Of a DNA stretch of 64,000 bases, positions 1 to 9,588 are shown one piece after another (within the stretch, counting starts at the first letter, position 1; the number at the start of each line of letters is the position of its first letter). Made by a program: the position numbers and the translations under genes. The stretch lies in the NCBI GenBank assembly GCA_963777515.1, contig CAVZQU010000004.1, positions 504,200-568,199 of the forward strand, given 5' to 3'. Source of the stretch: CAVSWT01 sp963777515 (lineage in GTDB: Bacteria; Bacteroidota; Ignavibacteria; Ignavibacteriales; Ignavibacteriaceae). Under the pieces are notes generated by a model, which searched no databases, was not told where the DNA came from, and worked only from the letters and a program-made list of their open reading frames with translations.

Positions 1-336
1 CATGAGAATAATCATCTTGAAGCAATCGAAGCTGTAATTGATAAAGATCTTGCATCTTCTTTATTAGCAACTATGATTAATGCAGATACATTTTATATTT
101 TTACAGACGTTCCAAAAGTTTATTTGAACTTTAATCAAAAAGATCAAGTTGCTTTAGATGAACTAAATATTGATGATGCAAAAAAGTATTTGAACGAAGG
201 ACAATTTGCGATGGGCAGTATGGGCCCTAAAATTCTAGCTGCAGTTAATTTTATTGAAAGCGGTGGTAAGGAAGCTGTTATAACCGAAGCATCACAAGTT
301 GGAATTGAGGGCAGCGGAACAAGAATTATAAATTAA
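1..336 (+). CDS. arcC: Carbamate kinase, C-terminal part (5' end outside window)
   Basis: The reading frame is open from the first base, so the gene begins upstream of the window. The visible 111 residues match the C-terminal third of carbamate kinase (amino acid kinase fold): an EAVIDKDLAS segment, the TDVPKVYLN nucleotide-binding segment, the EGQFAMGSMGPKI motif and a GTRI-type end. The enzyme interconverts carbamoyl phosphate plus ADP with carbamate plus ATP in the cytoplasm. It lies 26 bases upstream of ornithine carbamoyltransferase on the same strand, so the two are probably one operon. That pairing suggests ATP production from citrulline or carbamoyl phosphate, or simple carbamoyl-phosphate supply. 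Arginine deiminase is not visible, so the pathway direction cannot be decided here. Confidence 0.93.
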   Translation, partial: HENNHLEAIEAVIDKDLASSLLATMINADTFYIFTDVPKVYLNFNQKDQVALDELNIDDAKKYLNEGQFAMGSMGPKILAAVNFIESGGKEAVITEASQVGIEGSGTRIIN

Positions 337-362
337 TATTTTCATAAAGCGGAGAAATTAAA

Positions 363-1298
363 ATGGCAGTTAACATGAAGGGTAAAAGTTTAATTTCAAT
401 TAATGATTTATCATTAGAAGAAATCTACCAGATATTTGACTTAAGCAAAACATTAAAAGAAAAATTACTAATTGGTGAACCACACAAAATTCTTGAAGGA
501 AGAACCTTGGGAATGATTTTTTCAAAACCTTCCACACGAACAAGAATTTCTTTTGAAACTGGAATTTACCAGCTAGGCGGACTTGGAATGTACTTCGGCA
601 AAAACGATTTACAGCTTGGTAAAAGTGAAAACATTTCCGATACGGCAAAAGTTCTTTCAAGATATTTAAGTGCGATTATGATTAGAACTTTTGATCATCA
701 GGATGTAATTGATCTTGCAAGATTTGGTTCAATTCCCATCATAAACGGATTGACTGATTTGCTTCATCCCTGCCAGGTATTAACCGACTTGTTTACAATT
801 CTTGAGAAGAAAAGAACTTTTAAAGGATTAAAACTTGCTTATCTAGGCGATGGAAATAATATGGCGCATAGTTTATTGCATGGCTGTTCAAAAGTTGGGA
901 TGAACATTGTGCTTGCTACTCCTTCCAATTACAAACCAGTAAAAGAAATTGTGGAGAATGCTAAAAAGAATGCAAAGTATATGGGCAGTAAAGTTGAAAT
1001 TTTAGAAGATCCGGTTAAAGCTGTTAGAGATGCAGATATAATTTATACTGACGTTTGGGCAAGCATGGGGCAGGAAGCTGAAGCTGAAGATAGAAAGAAA
1101 AAATTTGTTAAATACCAGGTCAATTCTAAATTGGTTAGAAACGCAAAAGATGATTACTTGTTCATGCATTGTTTGCCTGCACACAGAGGCGATGAAGTAA
1201 CAGATGAAGTTGCAGATTCATCAAACTCTATAATTTTTGACGAAGCTGAAAATAGACTGCATGTTCAGAAAGCTATAATGGCGCTGGTGATTAGATAA
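363..1298 (+). CDS. argF: Ornithine carbamoyltransferase
   Basis: The product is 311 residues, normal length for the family. It joins ornithine and carbamoyl phosphate to make citrulline, or runs in reverse in the arginine deiminase pathway. The carbamoyl-phosphate-binding STRTR motif is at residues 57-61, an HPCQ motif follows near residue 138, and the ornithine-site HCLPA motif is near residue 270. The ATG at 363 follows a GGAG element; a second ATG lies four codons downstream. Because carbamate kinase sits directly upstream, the catabolic name arcB is also possible; sequence alone does not separate the two roles. Confidence 0.95.
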   Translation: MAVNMKGKSLISINDLSLEEIYQIFDLSKTLKEKLLIGEPHKILEGRTLGMIFSKPSTRTRISFETGIYQLGGLGMYFGKNDLQLGKSENISDTAKVLSRYLSAIMIRTFDHQDVIDLARFGSIPIINGLTDLLHPCQVLTDLFTILEKKRTFKGLKLAYLGDGNNMAHSLLHGCSKVGMNIVLATPSNYKPVKEIVENAKKNAKYMGSKVEILEDPVKAVRDADIIYTDVWASMGQEAEAEDRKKKFVKYQVNSKLVRNAKDDYLFMHCLPAHRGDEVTDEVADSSNSIIFDEAENRLHVQKAIMALVIR

Positions 1299-1302
1299 AA
1301 AC

Positions 1303-1776
1303 TTATTCTTCTGTCTTTACTTCATACTGAATGATGCTGTACCCTTTTATAGTTTCATAAGAGGCGAAGATTACTCCAAGTAATACTGCAACCATTCCCA
1401 GTAAAAACAATGCGGCAATTATAAAGTCTAATCTATCTGAATTTGTTAAATAATTTAATCCAATAAAAAGTGAAGTGAGTACAAATATTCCGACTGCAAC
1501 TGAATAAGCAAAAACTGCGTTACGGACCAGCCTTACTCTTACGACTAAAGATTGAATTTGAGTTGAAAGGCTTTCTATCCTAACATTTTCTTCATATTTA
1601 AATTCTTTATCATGTTTGCTTAAATATTTTCTTCGTTCTTCGTTTAACAAACGAATTCTATTAACAACCAAAGAATATTTATTATTCATTCCTAAAAGTA
1701 AAAGTCCGCAAGCTGAAATCATTAAGCCCGGTGCTAACATTAATTGAATAACTTGTACTATTGAAGAAGTATCCAT
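1303..1776 (-). CDS. DUF2721 family membrane protein
   Basis: The 157-residue protein resembles the DUF2721 family. It has an N-terminal membrane segment (about residues 8-27), a basic cytoplasmic stretch with the pattern VVNRIRLLNEERR typical of the family, and two further hydrophobic segments (about 85-107 and 115-137). The function of the family is unknown. It converges with the ornithine carbamoyltransferase gene, with only 4 bases between the two stop codons, so their transcripts must overlap at the 3' ends. Confidence 0.75.
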   Translation of the reverse strand: MDTSSIVQVIQLMLAPGLMISACGLLLLGMNNKYSLVVNRIRLLNEERRKYLSKHDKEFKYEENVRIESLSTQIQSLVVRVRLVRNAVFAYSVAVGIFVLTSLFIGLNYLTNSDRLDFIIAALFLLGMVAVLLGVIFASYETIKGYSIIQYEVKTEE

Positions 1777-1888
1777 TTTATTATCAATAAGAATAAATTT
1801 ATAATATTAACATTCCAAAATTAATAAAATAAAATGTTGATATGAAAAGATGTTGATGTCAGTTATCCTATAACTTTATCAAATTAAA

Positions 1889-3037
1889 TCATCGTAGCCA
1901 ATAACCAATAGCAACGCCAATGAAGGTTGCAAAAGCATACCCAAGAGTGCCGCATAAAATGGCCGGAATAACCAGTTCATCCCATCTTTTTGCAACTGCC
2001 ATTGCTGCGGCAGTAGTGGGACCGCCCATATTTGCATTTGAAGCAATAAGAATTTCAGCAAGATCAAGCTTAAATATTTTTCCTGCGGTAAGAATAAAAA
2101 TTAGATGAGTTAACAATATCATTCCGGCAAATAAAAATAAAATCGGCCCGACTTTTATTACTACCATTATATTTGCACTTGCTCCAATTGCTGCAAAGAA
2201 AACTTGCATTAACATTGTCCCTATTTTATCAGCTCCTTTAATTTTCCCCAATTGCTTTGGGAAGATTGTAGCTGCAGCAACAACTATAGCTGTAATTATT
2301 AATATTCCAATTCCGTTTATGCCCGATAAATCAGCAAGCGTAAACCCAATTGCACAAATTGCAAGCGCAATCATTAATGATTTAGATAAATCCATCAATC
2401 CCAATTTATCATTATCTTCAATCTCATTAACTGCTGTCAAATTATTTTCGGAAATATTTTCATCATACTTTGTTATAAAATAATTTTGAAAAAATTTAAT
2501 GGAGGGAATGGCAAAAAGTAAAATAAAATAAACCGTCATCACTAAATTATCGGCTGCTACACCGGCAGATAATAATTCTCCTGATTTCAATTGCAATGCT
2601 GCTGCAGTTGCAACGTAATTCATCGAACCACCGATGTAAGTAGAACAGAATATTCCGGCGAGTTTCCAGCTTTCGCTACCTAAGTTAATTAGAAAAAAAG
2701 CTAAAAATGTTCCGAGCACCGTTCCAACAGCACCAAAAGTAAACGCAATTAATGTAGGCCCGGCTTCTTTAATAATTTTTCTTAAATCAGCTTTAAACAA
2801 AAGCAGCGGAATTGCAAGCGGAACTAAATAAGACCAAACTATGTCATATGCCGGGGCATCAGTAGGAATGATAGATAAGTTTGATAAAATAAATGTTCCT
2901 AAAATCGATACAACAACTGCAGAAAGTTTTGAGCCCCATTTGGTTTTTTCCGCCCATAAGCCAAACCATGCAACAAAAAATAAAATAGCCCAAAGAGCCC
3001 AATGATTAGTCGGTGAAATTAAAACTTTATCAAACAA
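1889..3037 (-). CDS. DUF819 family multi-pass membrane protein
   Basis: The 382-residue protein is almost entirely hydrophobic helices and matches the DUF819 family of predicted transporters. Recognisable features are the N-terminal NHWALWAI region, a charged break at about residues 190-215, and conserved glycine-rich segments such as YIGGSMNYVA and NANMGGPTTAAA. The substrate is unknown. The start is a TTG with a GAG element about 10 bases upstream; no ATG fits as well. It lies 20 bases downstream of the AEC-family transporter on the same strand, so the two may be co-transcribed. Confidence 0.8.
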   Translation of the reverse strand: MFDKVLISPTNHWALWAILFFVAWFGLWAEKTKWGSKLSAVVVSILGTFILSNLSIIPTDAPAYDIVWSYLVPLAIPLLLFKADLRKIIKEAGPTLIAFTFGAVGTVLGTFLAFFLINLGSESWKLAGIFCSTYIGGSMNYVATAAALQLKSGELLSAGVAADNLVMTVYFILLFAIPSIKFFQNYFITKYDENISENNLTAVNEIEDNDKLGLMDLSKSLMIALAICAIGFTLADLSGINGIGILIITAIVVAAATIFPKQLGKIKGADKIGTMLMQVFFAAIGASANIMVVIKVGPILFLFAGMILLTHLIFILTAGKIFKLDLAEILIASNANMGGPTTAAAMAVAKRWDELVIPAILCGTLGYAFATFIGVAIGYWLR

Positions 3038-3057
3038 ATTTATCTCACTTTTTATTA

Positions 3058-4002
3058 TTAACTCAATCCAGCCTGCTTAAGAATATACAAACCCAAAGTA
3101 ATTGTTATAATTGAAAAAATAGTTGTGAGCAGTAAAATATTTCCTGCTAATCGACTATTCAATCCCATTGCTTCAGCCATAATAAAGCTGGCAATGGCGG
3201 TAGGGCATGCAAACAAAATAAAAATAATTCCCAAATCACCTTTAAAAAATCCTAAATAGTATGCTGCAATTGTAGCAATCAATGGAATCACTACAATTTT
3301 AATTATCGTTGATGTAAACGCGATACCCGATATTTTTTTAAAATCACTAAATTTCATAAAACCACCTAAGCCTATTAATGCAAGAGGTAGAGCTAATGCA
3401 GCAAGGTAATCAACTGTTTTAAAAATAAAATCCGGGATCTGAATTGAGAAGTATGAAAAAAACAGTCCAATCAGTACAGCGATGATTAAAGGATTTTTTA
3501 ATATCTCGTAAAAAGTATGAGTGTAATTTAAATTTCTTTCAACACGTACGGGAACAGTTAAAGCAATTACAGCCAACACATTATAGAGTGGAATTGTGAA
3601 ACCCAATATCAATGCGGCTTTTGCAAGGTTCTCTGTTCCATACACACTTGAAATTAACGCTAAGCCAACAATTGCAAAATTCCCTCTAAAACTGCCTTGA
3701 ATAAAAACACCTCTGTCATTCCCTTCTTCGATAAAAGGTTTGCTTAAGAACCATACTAATAAAAAAGAAATTATTGTCCCGCTATAAACAAAAGCTAAAA
3801 TTTTTAAATCAAGCACTTCATTTAAACTAAGTTTAGAAACCTCTGTAAAAATTAAAGCCGGTAGAGCAACAGTGAAAACAACTTTTGAACTTAGGCTGAC
3901 AAAGGTATCATTTATCAGTCCAATCTTTTTTAAAAAATAACCGAGTATGATAATTAAGAAGACAGGAGCAACAAGGCTAAAAATTAAAATTAAATTTTGC
4001 AT
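3058..4002 (-). CDS. AEC family (auxin efflux carrier-type) transporter
   Basis: The 314-residue protein has about ten hydrophobic segments in two halves, the layout of the AEC/PIN-like permease family (Mem_trans domain). Bacterial members export or import small organic acids such as malate; the substrate here cannot be read from sequence. The QGSFRGNFAIVGLAL segment is characteristic of the family. The ATG start is the first of the hydrophobic frame. It probably heads a short operon with the downstream DUF819 gene. Confidence 0.85.
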   Translation of the reverse strand: MQNLILIFSLVAPVFLIIILGYFLKKIGLINDTFVSLSSKVVFTVALPALIFTEVSKLSLNEVLDLKILAFVYSGTIISFLLVWFLSKPFIEEGNDRGVFIQGSFRGNFAIVGLALISSVYGTENLAKAALILGFTIPLYNVLAVIALTVPVRVERNLNYTHTFYEILKNPLIIAVLIGLFFSYFSIQIPDFIFKTVDYLAALALPLALIGLGGFMKFSDFKKISGIAFTSTIIKIVVIPLIATIAAYYLGFFKGDLGIIFILFACPTAIASFIMAEAMGLNSRLAGNILLLTTIFSIITITLGLYILKQAGLS

Positions 4003-4052
4003 TAAGTGAAAATAAAAATTTTGTACATAAGAAAGGTGATAAAAGAAAAATA

Positions 4053-4640
4053 TTAACTTCCAAAACTTTTATTAAAATCTTCCCTTGTCATACCATAATA
4101 GTAGACATCAACCAATTTTTCATCAAAAGTAAGATGGTCTTTAGACATACATCCTTCACGCTTAAAACCAAATTTTTCGGCTATTGTAACACTTCTTGCA
4201 TTTGAAATTATAGTACGAAGAAAAAGGCGATTTAATTTTAAAATATCAAAGCCAAACTTAATCATTGAAACTACAGCTTCGCTCATCAAACCTTTGCCCT
4301 CGAACTCATAAGAAATAAAGTATGCTAGTTCACCGCGCGGTATTCTCCAATCAATATCTTTTATACTTATGTGCCCAATGCAATGATTTGTCTTTTTTAG
4401 CCAGATACCAAAAGCAAAAGTCTGCTTTTGACGCCATTCGTAAATTTTGTCTCTTATATAATTCTCTGCAGTAACTTCATCACGAGTATTAGATAAAGTG
4501 CTAGGGAAACTATCCTTAAGCCTATCTCTATTTTTGTTTATTAAGTCGAAAAATATTTTTCCCTCACCTTCAACATAATTTCTTAAGACAGTATTTTTCG
4601 TTTCAATCTTAGCTGGAGTAAACTGAGGAATATTACTCAT
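4053..4640 (-). CDS. GNAT family N-acetyltransferase (RimJ/RimL-like)
   Basis: The 195-residue protein has the RimJ/RimL-type GNAT layout: an N-terminal strand with LRNYVEGEG, the core GELAYFISYEFEGKGLMSEA covering the acetyl-CoA-binding region (about residues 107-126), and the late motif ARSVTIAEKFGFKREG near residues 147-162. These enzymes transfer acetyl groups from acetyl-CoA to protein N-termini or small amines. The target here is unknown. It stands alone between membrane protein genes on the same strand. Confidence 0.85.
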   Translation of the reverse strand: MSNIPQFTPAKIETKNTVLRNYVEGEGKIFFDLINKNRDRLKDSFPSTLSNTRDEVTAENYIRDKIYEWRQKQTFAFGIWLKKTNHCIGHISIKDIDWRIPRGELAYFISYEFEGKGLMSEAVVSMIKFGFDILKLNRLFLRTIISNARSVTIAEKFGFKREGCMSKDHLTFDEKLVDVYYYGMTREDFNKSFGS

Positions 4641-4669
4641 TATTTTTACAAATTATTTAATAATAATGA

Positions 4670-4996
4670 TTAGTTATAATAATCTACTTTGCATCCGCAA
4701 CCATCCCACATTTTTTCGTAAACTTCCATTCGTTTATTTAATAATTGTTCTGCATCTTTAATATAATCAAACAGCCTAAGTGCAACTTCATTTTTTGCTG
4801 TTATTTCCTGGAATATTGTTTTGTTTTCTATTTCCAGAATTCTAACATTATCATTTATAATTGTGTCTTTTTCCAAAAGTACTTTAGATTTTGATAAAAT
4901 TTCAGGAAGCGTAGTAATATCAAGTAAAACAATATTTGATTCTGAAAATTTTTTAATAATATCTTTAATATTAAATTCTGAATTTTCCATATTCAT
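4670..4996 (-). CDS. Hypothetical small helical protein with CGC tail
   Basis: This protein of about 108 residues is not recognised. It is predicted mostly helical and charged, without a signal peptide or membrane segment. It ends in a compact WDGCGCKVDYYN tail, where the two cysteines could bind a metal or form a disulfide. The frame can begin at TTG 4999, ATG 4996 or ATG 4990. ATG 4996 is chosen because a GAG element lies a few bases upstream. It lies 12 bases downstream of the DUF2269 gene stop on the same strand, so the two are likely co-transcribed. Confidence 0.55.
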   Translation of the reverse strand: MNMENSEFNIKDIIKKFSESNIVLLDITTLPEILSKSKVLLEKDTIINDNVRILEIENKTIFQEITAKNEVALRLFDYIKDAEQLLNKRMEVYEKMWDGCGCKVDYYN

Positions 4997-5008
4997 CAAT
5001 ACTCAAAT

Positions 5009-5479
5009 TTAAATTCCCGGTATTAATGGTTTTACAACCATCAACACAACTGCGATTAAAGGTGTAATTAATGCAATTGATCCCCATAAACTCCATTGGT
5101 CTGCAAGTTTTTTGTATTCATCCCAATTGAATTTTGAATCTTCACTTGCAAGAGCATAAATCTTTTTTTGAAGAGGGACAACCTTTGCCATGAAGACTGC
5201 ACCGGAAATTATAAATAAAACTAAAGACCAAAATATCCACCCTGCAGCAAGTATATTATAATGACCACCCGCTGCACCAATACCAAAAATTAATAATACA
5301 GCTACACTTGGCATTGTAAAAATTCTATCTGCCTTTATTATCCCTTTAAATGTAAAAGCAATTATTTTTGCATCTTTAGTCTTTTCTGCATACATCTTCC
5401 AAAAAATTCCAACTGTAATGTTACCCATAAAAATAATAACAGCTAAAACATGTATTAACTTTAAAATTGAATAAACCAT
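5009..5479 (-). CDS. DUF2269-like integral membrane protein
   Basis: The 156-residue protein has four hydrophobic segments and an N-terminal KLIHVLAVIIFMGNI segment with a histidine in the first helix, matching the DUF2269 family. Such proteins are predicted inner-membrane four-helix bundles of unknown function, possibly haem-binding because of conserved helix histidines (inference). It is the first gene of a leftward pair with the 4670 gene. Confidence 0.7.
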   Translation of the reverse strand: MVYSILKLIHVLAVIIFMGNITVGIFWKMYAEKTKDAKIIAFTFKGIIKADRIFTMPSVAVLLIFGIGAAGGHYNILAAGWIFWSLVLFIISGAVFMAKVVPLQKKIYALASEDSKFNWDEYKKLADQWSLWGSIALITPLIAVVLMVVKPLIPGI

Positions 5480-5557
5480 TTAATAACCTGTTTTGATATT
5501 AATAATATATAGTTTAAAATATAAAAATATTAGAAAAGTGTTGTGTTATTTTTAAAA

Positions 5558-5583
5558 TAAAAAAAGGGAAGCCGAAGCTTCCC
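5558..5583 (-). terminator. Rho-independent terminator of the T9SS protein gene
   Basis: A perfect 7-bp stem (GGGAAGC at 5566-5572, GCTTCCC at 5577-5583) with a CGAA loop is followed, in the minus direction, by a run of seven Ts and more AT-rich sequence (5555-5565). It lies 33 bases after the stop of the leftward gene 5616-9032. Confidence 0.88.
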
Positions 5584-5615
5584 TTAATAATATATTATTG
5601 AAATTTAAATATTAT

Positions 5616-8600
5616 TTATTTCAATAGAACAAGTTTTTTAGTTGTCACGAAGTTCTTTGTTCCATCAGATGATACTGCATTTATAGAATACAAGTAAACG
5701 CCCGAGGCAAGATTAGATGCATTAAATACTGTTTCATGATATCCGGCACTTTGAAATCCATCAACCAGTTCAGCTATTCTTTGTCCTAACAAATTGTAAA
5801 TTGTTAAAGAGACTTTGCTTTCCGAAGGTAAAGCATATCGTATTGTTGTAGTTGGATTGAAAGGATTAGGATAATTTTGGCTTAATTCAAAGTTTTCGGG
5901 AATAATTCCAGCTAAGTCATTTATTCCTGTTGCATATCCAGTTGAGTCTGCAATTTCAATATCATCAAGATAATAAGGCCCATAAGGTGAATAAACACCT
6001 ATTCTAATGAGAACATTTTTCTGCATGTAATTAGCTAGTGAATATAATCCTTGTGTATAATCTGTACCGCTAAAGTTTTGGTCTTTGATTTTTTCCCATG
6101 TTTGTCCTCCATCACTTGAAACTTCAAATCTGTAATAACCGCCGCCGCCATCTGCTCTTCTAACCCAGAATGAAACATATGGTTTAGGTGCACCGGATAA
6201 ATCAATTGTACCTTTCAAAGTTATGGAGGTGTATCCATCAGCTCCTCCACCTGATTGAGGACAGTACCAAACCTGGGTACCACTATGAGAATTTGCAGAA
6301 ATAATTTTCCAAACACCGGTAGTCCAATATGTCTTTGAAACACTATCTACTTCAACACTATCGATAAAGGGAATTTGGGCATGTTTATAATTATCTGTTA
6401 TTTGAATATCATCTAAATGCCATCCATCCTGCTGAACGCCTGGGCCATTAGAAGTAGTATTAAATCTTAAATAAGCTGCTGATTGTTGAGAAAGAGGACC
6501 TAAGTCAAATTCTTCTGCCTCCCATACACCACCGCTATTTCCAGTAAATGATGCTATATTTTTCCAAGTTGCATTGTCAGAAGAAATATCTATACTGCCG
6601 AAATCATAGTTTTGTTCAAAAGCATATTTATGATTGAACTTAAGAAGTGGTCTGGCAATAGATGATAAATCCATTTGAACCACTAATCTTCTATCAGCAT
6701 TTGCATCATAGTTGCCGTTAGGTGAATCTTCAAAAGCATGAGTAGCCGAATGCAATGTATCTGAAGAATCAGCTTGTGTTACAGCCCAAGGGACGTCTGC
6801 AGCCCACTTAAATGAAGAACCTTCAAAATCTTCTGTAAATGGAGCAACTTCCGGAGTAACATCAAAGGTAGTTGCTAAATCTGCTCTATCCGAACCCTGA
6901 TTTATAAGCAGTTGAGTATCTTGCTCATAAATTTTTCCATAGTATTGTGCATTAGTAAAAGTAAGATCCGTTAAAATTGTATCAGTTGTATTTATATTAC
7001 TAATATCAAAGACTCTTGTTTCTTTCCTTCTATTTACTTCAGTTACGGCATAATAACCTTTATTTGCAGCACTATTATTATAGTCATTTGTTAAAACATT
7101 TTGATCCGTAGTTACAACTATCCTATAAAATCCAAAATCAGCTGCTGTTGATTTACCCCATTTAACTTCCATTCCATTATTAGTTGGATTAAGTAAAACA
7201 AACGATTTGGGTGTTGGGGCATTGTCTATCAAAATATCATCTAAATAATACGAACCATAAGGAGCATATCCTCCAATTCGAATCATAATACTGTTCTCTC
7301 TAAAATTATATAACGAAGCTTGTACTCTTGTATATTGAGCGCCTGTAAAATTAGGGTTAATCAATGTTGTCCATGTAATACCACCATCATTAGAAGCTTG
7401 AACGCTTACATATCCTCCTTGATTATCACTTCTCTTTATCCAAAATTGCACATAAGGATTTGAGGCCCCAGATAAATTAATTGGCCCTCCAAGCGTTATA
7501 TAATTATATCCATTAGGTCCTCCTGCTGATTGTGGTAAGTTCCATACCTGGCTGTCTCCGGAATGATCCCCTGTTATTTTTACATTCCAAGCACCTGGGA
7601 TCCATTTCTTTTGAGAAGCTGTATCAACACTAACATCATCAAAAAATGGGAATGCTGTAGTTCTGGTGTTATTATATACCTGTATATCATCTATATGCCA
7701 TCCATCTTGTTGTATGCCGGCACCATTAGAAGTAGATCTAAATCTAACATAACCACTCGTACCTTTTAACATTCCTGCATCAAAATCTCTCATTTCCCAT
7801 AGGCCCCCCGTATTTCCAGTAAAGCTAGATATTGTTGTCCAAGTTGAATTATTCGTAGAAAATTCCAAATAACCCTGGTCACTATTCTGTTCATAAGAAT
7901 ATTTTTGATTAAATCTTAATATCGGATGCTGCATATTTCCAAAATTTATTTGGGTTACTAATCTTCTGTCAGCATTAGGAGGGTAATTACCATTTGGAGA
8001 ATCTTCAAAAGCATGGGTAGTACTATGACCATTATCCGAAGCATCAGCCTCAGTAACTTCCCAGGGTATATCTGCAGCCCATTTGTATGTTCCTTCAAAT
8101 GTCTCAGTAAAAGGTGCTGTTTCTGCTGTGACAGAAAATGTGGTTGCCAGGTCTGCCCTATCCGAACCTTGATTTACAAGATCCTGGGTATCTTGTTCAT
8201 AAATTTTACCATAGTATTGTGTATTTGTAAATGTTAGGTCAGTTAAAACAGTATCAACTGTCGATTTATTTGTAATATCAAACACTCTTGTTTCTGTACG
8301 CCTGTTTATATCGGTTACAGAATAAAATCCTTTATTAGCTGCAAAATTATTAAGATCATTGTTTAAAACGTTTTGATCAGTAGACATTACAATTCTATAA
8401 AATCCGAAATCACTGGCAGTTGATTGTCCCCATTTTACTTCCATTCCATTATTTGTTTGATTTAATAGTACAAAAGATTGAGGAGTTGGTGCATTATCAA
8501 TTAAAATATCATCGAGATAATATGAACCATAAGGTGCGTAACAACCAATTCTGATTAAAGCATTATTCACTCTATAATTATATAGTGAAGCTTGAATACG

Positions 8601-9032
8601 CGTATAATTTGAACCATTAAAATTTGGAGTAATTAAATTAGTCCATGTTGTACCGCCATCACTGGAAGCTTGTAAGCTTATATATCCGCCTTGGCCATCT
8701 GATCTTTTAACCCAGCATTGGACATAAGGATTGGGAGTACTCGATAAATCCATTCCACTTGATAAGGTAATGTAAGTATAACCGTTGACCTCGCCCGACC
8801 CTTGCTGTAGTACCCAAGCTTGTGATCCGCTATGAGCACCTACTATTTTTATTTGCCATTGAGAAGGATCTCGATCCCAGAGAGCATATGATGCTGTAGT
8901 ATCTTCTGCATCATCACTTAATGGGAAAGAAACTTGCACATTATTTAGGTTTAAGTTACTCCCGGCTTGTGAATATGATGAGCTAACAATCAGCAACGAT
9001 ACTAAAAAAATTGTCAAAATTAATTTAAACAT
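5616..9032 (-). CDS. Large T9SS-exported repeat protein
   Basis: The 1138-residue protein has an N-terminal signal peptide (about residues 1-22) and a C-terminal type IX secretion sorting domain. The latter begins near the NYPNPFNPTTTIRYALP motif and ends with a short basic LVLLK tail. Between them are two long near-copies of a unit of about 400 residues and a third partial copy. Each unit has a lectin/MAM-like beta domain (motifs YLDDILIDNAP and SSDGGTTW), then a fibronectin-like stretch, then a second beta domain ending DGWHIDDIQ. Such proteins are exported across the outer membrane and attached to the surface or released. A strong AGGAGGG ribosome binding site lies 4 bases before the ATG. 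The function is unknown; adhesion or polysaccharide binding is inferred. Confidence 0.88.
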   Translation of the reverse strand: MFKLILTIFLVSLLIVSSSYSQAGSNLNLNNVQVSFPLSDDAEDTTASYALWDRDPSQWQIKIVGAHSGSQAWVLQQGSGEVNGYTYITLSSGMDLSSTPNPYVQCWVKRSDGQGGYISLQASSDGGTTWTNLITPNFNGSNYTRIQASLYNYRVNNALIRIGCYAPYGSYYLDDILIDNAPTPQSFVLLNQTNNGMEVKWGQSTASDFGFYRIVMSTDQNVLNNDLNNFAANKGFYSVTDINRRTETRVFDITNKSTVDTVLTDLTFTNTQYYGKIYEQDTQDLVNQGSDRADLATTFSVTAETAPFTETFEGTYKWAADIPWEVTEADASDNGHSTTHAFEDSPNGNYPPNADRRLVTQINFGNMQHPILRFNQKYSYEQNSDQGYLEFSTNNSTWTTISSFTGNTGGLWEMRDFDAGMLKGTSGYVRFRSTSNGAGIQQDGWHIDDIQVYNNTRTTAFPFFDDVSVDTASQKKWIPGAWNVKITGDHSGDSQVWNLPQSAGGPNGYNYITLGGPINLSGASNPYVQFWIKRSDNQGGYVSVQASNDGGITWTTLINPNFTGAQYTRVQASLYNFRENSIMIRIGGYAPYGSYYLDDILIDNAPTPKSFVLLNPTNNGMEVKWGKSTAADFGFYRIVVTTDQNVLTNDYNNSAANKGYYAVTEVNRRKETRVFDISNINTTDTILTDLTFTNAQYYGKIYEQDTQLLINQGSDRADLATTFDVTPEVAPFTEDFEGSSFKWAADVPWAVTQADSSDTLHSATHAFEDSPNGNYDANADRRLVVQMDLSSIARPLLKFNHKYAFEQNYDFGSIDISSDNATWKNIASFTGNSGGVWEAEEFDLGPLSQQSAAYLRFNTTSNGPGVQQDGWHLDDIQITDNYKHAQIPFIDSVEVDSVSKTYWTTGVWKIISANSHSGTQVWYCPQSGGGADGYTSITLKGTIDLSGAPKPYVSFWVRRADGGGGYYRFEVSSDGGQTWEKIKDQNFSGTDYTQGLYSLANYMQKNVLIRIGVYSPYGPYYLDDIEIADSTGYATGINDLAGIIPENFELSQNYPNPFNPTTTIRYALPSESKVSLTIYNLLGQRIAELVDGFQSAGYHETVFNASNLASGVYLYSINAVSSDGTKNFVTTKKLVLLK

Positions 9033-9588
9033 TGAGCCCTCCTATATATGATTATTAAATAATATTCGTTACTATATATTTAGTGGAATTAACTAGTAAA
9101 AATATTTTCAAATGAATATTTATCACTGAGAAGAAAAACTACTTTATAAAGCGATATTTTCACAAATTAATAAAGAAATATTGTGAAGGAACTTAAAAAG
9201 AATTTAAACACCGATTTTGCAAGCTGCAGTTATAAATTGAACAGAAAAATAATTTTACTTAGTAGAAATACTTATCGAACAACAAAATCTTAGTTATAAA
9301 TATTACATAAAATCATGCTTAATGATATAGAACAATTGAACTAATTTTTTATTAAAAAAGGTGTGAAATTTTGATTTATTTGAATGAAATTGATATCAAG
9401 TAGTAAAGATTATCTATAAGTTATAAAGATTAGGTATTTATTTGAACTATTATTGCAAACAACCTTTTGTTAGTTACTTTTTAATTTTAACTAAAAAATA
9501 TAAATTTTAATAGTATTGTAAATCAAAAATTAAATAATGCATTTTTATTTTTTGTACAAAAACAAAAATTTTCGGCTTCTAAAGTAAT
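9033..9588. other. AT-rich intergenic region
   Basis: These 556 bases between two leftward genes contain no convincing gene in any frame and no clear hairpin. The segment must hold the promoter of the large T9SS gene near 9050-9150, but no promoter motif is distinctive in such AT-rich sequence. Confidence 0.5.
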
